Shown here piece by piece: positions 59,901-64,000 of a stretch of 64,000 bases of DNA. The DNA is taken from assembly GCA_024233085.1 (NCBI GenBank), contig JACKQC010000023.1, forward strand, positions 1 through 64,000. Direction: 5' to 3'. The notes beneath the pieces were generated by a model. It made no database searches. It was given only the letters and a program-made list of their open reading frames with translations, and had not been told where the DNA came from. Source of the DNA: Akkermansiaceae bacterium (GTDB taxonomy: Bacteria > Verrucomicrobiota > Verrucomicrobiia > Verrucomicrobiales > DEV007). The stretch's first letter is position 1. Each line of letters opens with the position of its first letter. The translations under genes were made by a program, and so were the position numbers.

Positions 59901-60099
59901 CCGCCAAGCCATAGATGAACGGCGCCACGACCAGCGAAATCAGCAGACGCCGGCGGATCGTATTCCAGATGGCGCGGAAAATGATCTTCGGGGTGAACAT
60001 TTTCCGAAAGGCCGCGAGGTATCGCCCCGCCAGTTGGCCGATCGACGCCGTGGAAACCGCCGAGGGGGCGGCGGCGGCAATGGATCCCGCTTCGTTCAT
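56902..60099 (-). CDS. Giant membrane protein with EVPTKPEA-type repeats
   Basis: This is a 1065-residue protein of unknown family. Six or seven membrane helices lie in residues 50-340 (for example LLISLVVAPFIYGLAAIYHV and LLALAASAGFLLSYLYYGFY). One of them ends AWADDGG like a signal-peptide site, after which GGGFATAGALLGILLGG is another helix. A coiled soluble domain follows (about 375-540), then a globular part (about 540-700) with YVFEVGDKMYIVHDEV. A run of 8-residue repeats (V-P-T-K-P-E-A-E) fills about 735-840, and a Lys/Glu/Ser/Thr-rich region and a folded C-terminus end it. The upstream gene overlaps its ATG as ATGA. This could be a secretion or surface scaffold. Confidence 0.75.
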   Translation of the reverse strand: MNEAGSIAAAAPSAVSTASIGQLAGRYLAAFRKMFTPKIIFRAIWNTIRRRLLISLVVAPFIYGLAAIYHVYLQAKAGGWNETAGKLIGPDDLAGPGARWFAGAMMFFGAVSFARGMGLRIVKFTAGALKVSPSGFGYALAQIKANIRRPAVYERLLMVGGGAAVLGDVAMRVGWSLRKFVLLGAVASVLAGFRAAHDQRQKPPGAPLEQQPWLLALAASAGFLLSYLYYGFYATAALVIGVVLWYRRTRTKPPGPPPSAPTSGQTAGWLFAIALILSLGSAPPAWADDGGWDEYSPQGGGEKTFGGYLQTPDGRKVVEFGLLGGGFATAGALLGILLGGTLADAFQQALLRGAGTETAEGEGTEPPDDSLPWQVTAPDGRIHRFGTREEAQAFCDRLVNQENIHQAENDYRNAVEQIGFLESVRQGLVKAGRDTTSQDREIARWKAERDRLHSQVDRMGGSTSYTARQRTSWTFGEHDALIQKQQEERELLNDIHKTSKAIRNLADKDQLQYGEGQADKMLEHLNRMSENLAFGKGEQPSREELDRLQNLLRHELDAEKSRVEARNTNWVREGAQATSREIFTGRNADGETSYKAMVLRGLIGGATGGQSEYVFEVGDKMYIVHDEVMAGKSGLEAFQTAATRVVTDEIKGRAIQKGLAVTAKAGQVGFEATLAGTKMGDTLTNAAKSTGDFLSQDIRTTLRTGGREMGEGTGNILGKTDIEIPAKAGGGGVEIPSRTEVELPGKPGVEVPTRTDVEVPSKADVEVPTKVEAEVPRKPEAEVPAKPEAEVPTKPEAEVPTKPETEVPAKPEAEVPTKPEAEAPTRTEPEASAKTDAEAPTKSEPESTPSKTEGETPKSEPEAGKPASTPEDPKVQQLTSQKERYQEARKDLVENKGLREDDPVVKSLDERIGKIDKEISQRTENPPGEAPKTGGDEDVELLDAKKGVSGHDSATSTEAIARRENFGNRYDVKVKPDGTADVKSRAAESVGDVDAPKAEGDWQIRANEKTGTYTIESRGGGSEADAVRALEEQMGMKLEPAKSHVSPEPDFPTTDSGIDLDDPDI
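57630..57890 (-). repeat. 24-bp tandem repeats encoding an 8-residue unit
   Basis: Within the giant membrane protein, a 24-bp unit (about ten copies, more diverged at the ends) encodes the octapeptide E-V-P-T-K-P-E-A. The charged Pro-rich unit suggests an extended, surface-exposed stalk that can change length by repeat slippage. Confidence 0.8.
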
Positions 60100-61094
60100 G
60101 GCTCCGTCACATAACCGCCCCTCTCCGCGATTACCAGCACGCTGCGCCAGTCCGTCCGTTGCGCGCGGATCTGGTGGATCCCGGCTTTTTCGAAAATCAC
60201 CGCGACCGACTTGCCAGGCTGAATCGTCTGATTAGGGATAAGTGAGTGCGGAAATTCCAGCGTCACCGCCTCCGACGCTCCATTTCGGATCTCCATGGCT
60301 TCGCCGGCGTTCAACCGGGTCCAGCGGGAATGAATGCCAGCGTCGACCATCTCGAGCCCCGGGTTCTTCGGTGTTCGATAGCCGTCCGGCGGCCGGACCA
60401 GTCCCAGCACCGAGCCCAGGCCCGCCAACGCCAGCAGCGCGGCCAGGATCCAGTCCCGCCGGGCAATCCGCCGCCGCATGGCCATCCACGCCAGCGGCGC
60501 CCCGTAGAATAGATGGGCGAAAAACGCCAGTCCCGTGCCAACCGGGTTTGTCCGGAGGTGATAAACCTCGCCGAAGACCGTCGCCACCGCGAAGCCCTCC
60601 AGCGCCAGAGCCCAGATCATGGCCAGCAACGGCGTCAGGCGCGACGGCCCGATCGTCAGGGTGAACATCAACGCAAAAAACAGCCCGTTGCCCGTGTGAT
60701 AGACGATCCCGACCACATCGGAAAAGAGGTTGCTGTGCTCGACCCCGGTCAGGTAAACCCCGTAGGACTGGATCGCGGCGAAGGGGTTCAGGCCGTTGAG
60801 GTGAATCGGCACGCGGATCAGATCGTAGCCGGCGATGCCCAGCAAGCCGCCCGCGACACCTCTCTCGAAACGCAGCCTCAGGTCGGCGTCGCCTTTCGCC
60901 ACCGCCCGCAGGTAAACCACGACATAAACGAAAATCGCCGGCAGGAGCAGCAGGGCCGCGAGCCGCGGCATCGGCGCGATTCGATAAAGGTAGCCCAGCA
61001 ACGGCAGAATCGTTCCCAGGCCGAGGAAACAGAGCACCCACCGCGGGAGCGAGGATCCACTTTCCGTTTCGGGATTTGAGGCGTTCGTCCGCAT
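60096..61094 (-). CDS. Multi-helix membrane protein with cupredoxin-like tail, first gene of unknown operon
   Basis: The 332-residue product starts MRTNASNPE. About eight membrane helices cover residues 18-250. The region after them (about 250-332; IEIRNGASEAVTLEF, IPNQTIQPGKSVAVIFEKAGIHQIRAQ) reads like a cupredoxin-fold beta sandwich, although the copper ligands are not all present. The stop codon overlaps the start of the giant membrane protein gene (ATGA), so the two are translationally coupled. The two genes and the zinc-ribbon gene form a co-directional unit. No family name can be given. A histidine-rich GVEHSNLFSDVVGIVYHTGNG segment may bind metal. Confidence 0.75.
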   Translation of the reverse strand: MRTNASNPETESGSSLPRWVLCFLGLGTILPLLGYLYRIAPMPRLAALLLLPAIFVYVVVYLRAVAKGDADLRLRFERGVAGGLLGIAGYDLIRVPIHLNGLNPFAAIQSYGVYLTGVEHSNLFSDVVGIVYHTGNGLFFALMFTLTIGPSRLTPLLAMIWALALEGFAVATVFGEVYHLRTNPVGTGLAFFAHLFYGAPLAWMAMRRRIARRDWILAALLALAGLGSVLGLVRPPDGYRTPKNPGLEMVDAGIHSRWTRLNAGEAMEIRNGASEAVTLEFPHSLIPNQTIQPGKSVAVIFEKAGIHQIRAQRTDWRSVLVIAERGGYVTEP

Positions 61095-61386
61095 ATCGAG
61101 ATCAAGGTGAATGACATTCCTTGCTCTTTTATCGTTTGCCGCCCGTCCCCCAATTGCCTCGCATATCTTGATGACTTCGCGGCACCCGTTTTGGACTCGA
61201 CCCAACGGTCTGTAACGCCTGAAAGCCTGTGCAAAAAGTCCGCTTGCCAAAAATATTTGCCGAAAAGGCAAAATTTGGCCGGTACCATTTCCCCGGAGTG
61301 TCAGTCCTTTTGAGGCAACAGGGATTGACCAATCCCCCGCAATCCGCCATTGCGGGCGGTACGGGGGCTTGGTAGCGTGGCGGCCC
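61095..61386. other. Divergent intergenic region with no gene
   Basis: This 292-bp gap separates the unknown operon (minus) from the DUF1080-ThuA gene (plus), so it must carry both promoters. It is AT-richer than its surroundings around 61210-61290. A single decayed half-copy resembling the 22-bp repeat (CAACAGGGATTGACC) lies near 61316 but lacks the regular pitch. No RNA gene is recognisable. Confidence 0.5.
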
Positions 61387-62967
61387 ATGAAATTTCGAAT
61401 CCTCCTCTTTTCCCTCCTCGCCGGGGGTTTCGGAGCCGGGCTCTGGGTCACCGGCCAGGAACCGCAACAACAGGCCAATGCCGTCACCAACGACGAATTC
61501 GTGGCCATCTTCGACGGGCGGTCGCTCGACGGCTGGTCGGGCGACACGAAGCTGTGGCGGGTCGAGGACGGCGCCCTCACCGGGGAGACCAGCGACGCCG
61601 AACCGATCCAGTACAACACCTTTCTGAAATGGACCGACGGAACGGTGGACGACTTCGAACTGACGGCCGAATACCGCATCTTCGGCGGCAACTCGGGCAT
61701 CCAGGTGCGGAGCTTCGATCTCGAAAAGCCGCATGCCATCGGCGGTTACCAGGCCGACATCGACGCCGAGGGCAAATGGGCGGGAACGATCTACGGTGAG
61801 CAGTATCGCGGCATCCTCGCCAAGCGCGGCGAAAAAGCCGAAATCGGCGAGGACGGCAAACCCACCGTCACCGGAGCGACGGGCGATCCGGACGAGCTGG
61901 CGAATTTCATCAAGCCGAACGAGTGGAACACCTACCGGGTCGTGGCCAAAGGCAACACCCTCACCACCGAGATCAACGGCCACGCGATGGCCGAGATCGT
62001 GGATGCCGACACGGACGCGCGGCGCCGGTCGGGGTCCGTCGCGCTGCAGTTGCACCGGGGGCCGGCCATGAAGGTCCAGTTTCGCAACATCCGCCTGAAG
62101 CGCCTTCCGCTTGGAGATTTGAAAAAGGTCGTTTACGTGGCCGGCACCCCGAGCCACCCGCCGCGCATGCACGAGCACAACGCCGGCGCGCAACTCGCGG
62201 CGAAACTGCTCAACGAAAACCACGGCGACCAGGTGCTGGTGGTGCCCTACCTGAACGGCTGGCCGCGCGACGCGAGCGCCTTTCAAAACGCGGACGCGCT
62301 GGTGATCCAGTCCGACGGCGGGCCGCGCCACCCGGCCTATTGGCGGCTGAGACAGATCGAATACCTCCGGGACCGGGGCGTGGGTATCGGGATGCTCCAC
62401 TACGCCGTCGAAATGACGCCCGACGAGACGAATACCACGTTGATTTCCGCCACCGGCGGCGCCTTCGAGATCAACAAATCGGTCAACCCGCACTGGGACG
62501 CCCGTTTCGACAAGCTGCCGGACCATCCGGTGGCGCGCGGGGTGAAGCCGTTCAACATCGTGGACGAATGGTATTTCAACATGCGCTTCGCCGAGGGGAT
62601 GAAGGGTGTCAGCCCGGTGCTCTCGGCCGTGCCGCCGGACGAGACGATGTCGCGGCCCGACGGCGAGCACTCGGGAAATCCCGAGGTGCGCAAGATGGTC
62701 GCCGAGCGCCTGCCGCAGCACGTCTGCTGGGTGACGGAGCGCGCCGACGGCGGTCGCGGCTTCGGTTTCACGGGACTGCATTTCCACGACAACTGGGCAA
62801 ACGACGACTTCCGCCGGATCGTCCTCAACGCCGTCTGCTGGATCGCCAAGGTCGAGATCCCCGAAAATGGCATCGGAAGCCCGACCCCGACCAAGGCCGA
62901 GCTGGACGCCAATCTCGACCCCAAACCGGCTCCCAAACCCAAACCGGCCGCAAAAAAGGACGCGTGA
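61387..62967 (+). CDS. DUF1080 (3-keto-disaccharide hydrolase) - ThuA fusion
   Basis: This is a 526-residue secreted protein from the ATG of MKFRILLFSLLAGGFGAGLW. The first part (about 35-245) is a DUF1080 domain: FVAIFDGRSLDGWSGDTKLWRVEDGALTG, NSGIQVRSF, YQADID and GEQYRGILA. Members hydrolyse 3-keto-glycosides or bind glucans. The second part (about 250-505) is ThuA-like, with KVVYVAGTPSHPPRMHEHNAG, RGVGIGMLHYAVE and GFGFTGLHFHDNWANDDFRR; ThuA proteins handle trehalose and related keto-sugars. A Pro/Lys-rich tail ends it. Fusion of the two domains is common in PVC bacteria. The next gene encodes an exported oxidoreductase, fitting 3-keto-sugar metabolism. Confidence 0.92.
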   Translation: MKFRILLFSLLAGGFGAGLWVTGQEPQQQANAVTNDEFVAIFDGRSLDGWSGDTKLWRVEDGALTGETSDAEPIQYNTFLKWTDGTVDDFELTAEYRIFGGNSGIQVRSFDLEKPHAIGGYQADIDAEGKWAGTIYGEQYRGILAKRGEKAEIGEDGKPTVTGATGDPDELANFIKPNEWNTYRVVAKGNTLTTEINGHAMAEIVDADTDARRRSGSVALQLHRGPAMKVQFRNIRLKRLPLGDLKKVVYVAGTPSHPPRMHEHNAGAQLAAKLLNENHGDQVLVVPYLNGWPRDASAFQNADALVIQSDGGPRHPAYWRLRQIEYLRDRGVGIGMLHYAVEMTPDETNTTLISATGGAFEINKSVNPHWDARFDKLPDHPVARGVKPFNIVDEWYFNMRFAEGMKGVSPVLSAVPPDETMSRPDGEHSGNPEVRKMVAERLPQHVCWVTERADGGRGFGFTGLHFHDNWANDDFRRIVLNAVCWIAKVEIPENGIGSPTPTKAELDANLDPKPAPKPKPAAKKDA

Positions 62968-63048
62968 AAAGCATTGCCTTCCCGGTCGGGAAAGCCCAAA
63001 AAAAGGCGAAACGAATTGATCGCCCCATTCTCAACCCCAAAAAGATCC

Positions 63049-64000
63049 ATGAACGAAAAACAACCCAATCCCAACACCCCGGACGCCGCGCCGACGGCGG
63101 CGGTTCCCGCGACCTCGCGACGCAAGTTCCTCACCGGCGCGGCCACGGCGGCGGCGGCGGCCTCCACCTTGCCCGTGGAATTGTTCGCCCAGGTCGCCGG
63201 CAGCGACGAAATCAAGGTCGGCATGATCGGCTGCGGCGGCCGCAATTCGGGCGCCATTGTCCAAAACCTGACCGCGAACGACGGCGCCCGGCTCGTGGCG
63301 GTGGCCGACGCCTTCCAGGACAAGATTGACGGCACCGGCCCGCGAGGCAAAGGACTGCCCGCCATTCAGGCTCAGCTCGAGAAGCAAGGCAAGGGCGGAC
63401 AGGTCGATGTGCCGGCCGGTCGCCAGTACGCCGGCTTCGACGCCTACAAGCAGGTGATCGACCAGGTCGATCTCGTCTGCATCGCCACGCCCCCCGGCTT
63501 TCGGCCCATTCACTTCGACTACGCGGTGCAGGCCGGGAAGCATGTTTTCATGGAGAAGCCCGTCTGCGTCGACGCGTGGGGCTTCAACAAGGTCATCGAA
63601 GCCGCCAAGATGGCGGATCAGAAGAATCTCAAGGTCGTCGTCGGCCTGCAGCGCCATTATCAGACGGTCTATCTCGAGGCCTTCAAGCAAGTTCACGAAA
63701 ACAAGGCCATCGGTGACATCGTCAGTGCCCAGGCCTGGTGGAACGGCAACCGCCCGTGGATCATCGATCGCCAACCGGAGTGGTCCGAGATGGAATACCA
63801 GATGCGCAACTGGTACCACTTCAACTGGCTCTGTGGCGATCACATCGCCGAACAGCACGTCCACAACCTCGACGTGATCAACTGGTTCGTCAGCGGCGAC
63901 TCCGTGGCCGGCGGCAACCCGACCATCGCCCAGGGCATGGGCGGTCGCGCCGGCACCGAACCGCGCACGGTGGGCGAGATTTTCGACCACCACTACGTCG
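63049..64000 (+). CDS. Tat-exported Gfo/Idh/MocA oxidoreductase, truncated by window end
   Basis: The first 317 residues of an open frame are seen; the rest lies beyond the window. The Tat motif is SRRKFLTGAATAAAAASTLPV. The Rossmann start is IKVGMIGCGGRNSGAIVQN (GxGxxG-like). The catalytic EKP is present (MEKPVCVDAWG), unlike the oxidoreductase at 44303. GDHIAEQHVHNLDVINWF resembles the HxxxD active-site segment. It starts 81 bp after the DUF1080-ThuA gene on the same strand, and the pair would form an operon for periplasmic 3-keto-glycoside conversion. In-frame upstream starts were not seen. Confidence 0.92.
   Translation, partial: MNEKQPNPNTPDAAPTAAVPATSRRKFLTGAATAAAAASTLPVELFAQVAGSDEIKVGMIGCGGRNSGAIVQNLTANDGARLVAVADAFQDKIDGTGPRGKGLPAIQAQLEKQGKGGQVDVPAGRQYAGFDAYKQVIDQVDLVCIATPPGFRPIHFDYAVQAGKHVFMEKPVCVDAWGFNKVIEAAKMADQKNLKVVVGLQRHYQTVYLEAFKQVHENKAIGDIVSAQAWWNGNRPWIIDRQPEWSEMEYQMRNWYHFNWLCGDHIAEQHVHNLDVINWFVSGDSVAGGNPTIAQGMGGRAGTEPRTVGEIFDHHYV

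Noticed and set aside
61316..61340. Ninth copy of the 22-bp repeat
   Set aside because: Only one decayed core (CAACAGGGATTG) is present and no partner lies 22 bp away.
1..64000. tRNA or rRNA genes
   Set aside because: No T-loop GTTCRANNC with matching acceptor stems and no rRNA-like stretch was recognised in intergenic DNA. This was by eye only.

Overview
The window looks like a chromosomal segment of a high-GC (mid-60s percent by eye), polysaccharide-degrading member of the PVC group, most likely Verrucomicrobiota. The evidence is the combination of a Planctomycetes/Verrucomicrobia-type cytochrome (DUF1549/DUF1553) plus DUF1501 gene pair, a secreted sulfatase, several Tat-exported Gfo/Idh/MocA oxidoreductases, a DUF1080-ThuA protein, a DUF4838 protein, an SHD1-like tail on a secreted beta-helix protein, a large kinase-LRR receptor and a Roco protein. 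No rRNA, tRNA or CRISPR array was recognised. Most starts lack a clear Shine-Dalgarno, so several start choices rest on signal peptides and conserved N-termini.

Layout. 1-947 is a gene-poor repeat island: three direct copies of a short repeat, a 336-bp array of exact 21-bp units, and the remnant of an IS66-type accessory gene. 0.9-12.3 kb holds a secreted metzincin-like protease, a secreted beta-helix protein, a Ser/Thr kinase with LRR ectodomain, an SDR and a small secreted LRR-like protein. 12.3-16.3 kb holds a Roco GTPase followed by a second repeat island ending in a serS 5' fragment. 16.3-29.1 kb holds metX, membrane and transport genes, a rodZ-like gene and ftsK. 29.4-37.3 kb holds manA, asnB, a large coiled-coil membrane protein with a duplicated C-terminal domain, and a PrsW-family protease. 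37.3-42.6 kb holds a low-GC orphan gene, an Lhr-type helicase and a GT4 glycosyltransferase. 42.7-53.4 kb is a minus-strand catabolic cluster (sulfatase, oxidoreductase, DUF1501, PSD1 cytochrome, DUF4838). 53.5-61.1 kb holds an EVE protein, a ceramidase-like protein and a compact three-gene operon of unknown function encoding membrane, repeat and zinc-ribbon proteins. The window ends in a DUF1080-ThuA gene and a truncated oxidoreductase gene.

The most unusual feature is a family of short intergenic repeats. At eight loci an 11-bp core (CAACAGGGTTG or its complement) recurs two or three times at an invariant 22-bp pitch. Six loci are inverted pairs that can form a hairpin, and five of these lie from 0 to about 45 bp after a stop codon. 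Two are direct triplets. One copy supplies the last codons of the helicase gene and another overlaps the start codon of manA. Two further arrays with 21-bp pitch lie beside copies of this family and beside broken genes. The function of this 21/22-bp repeat system is unknown.
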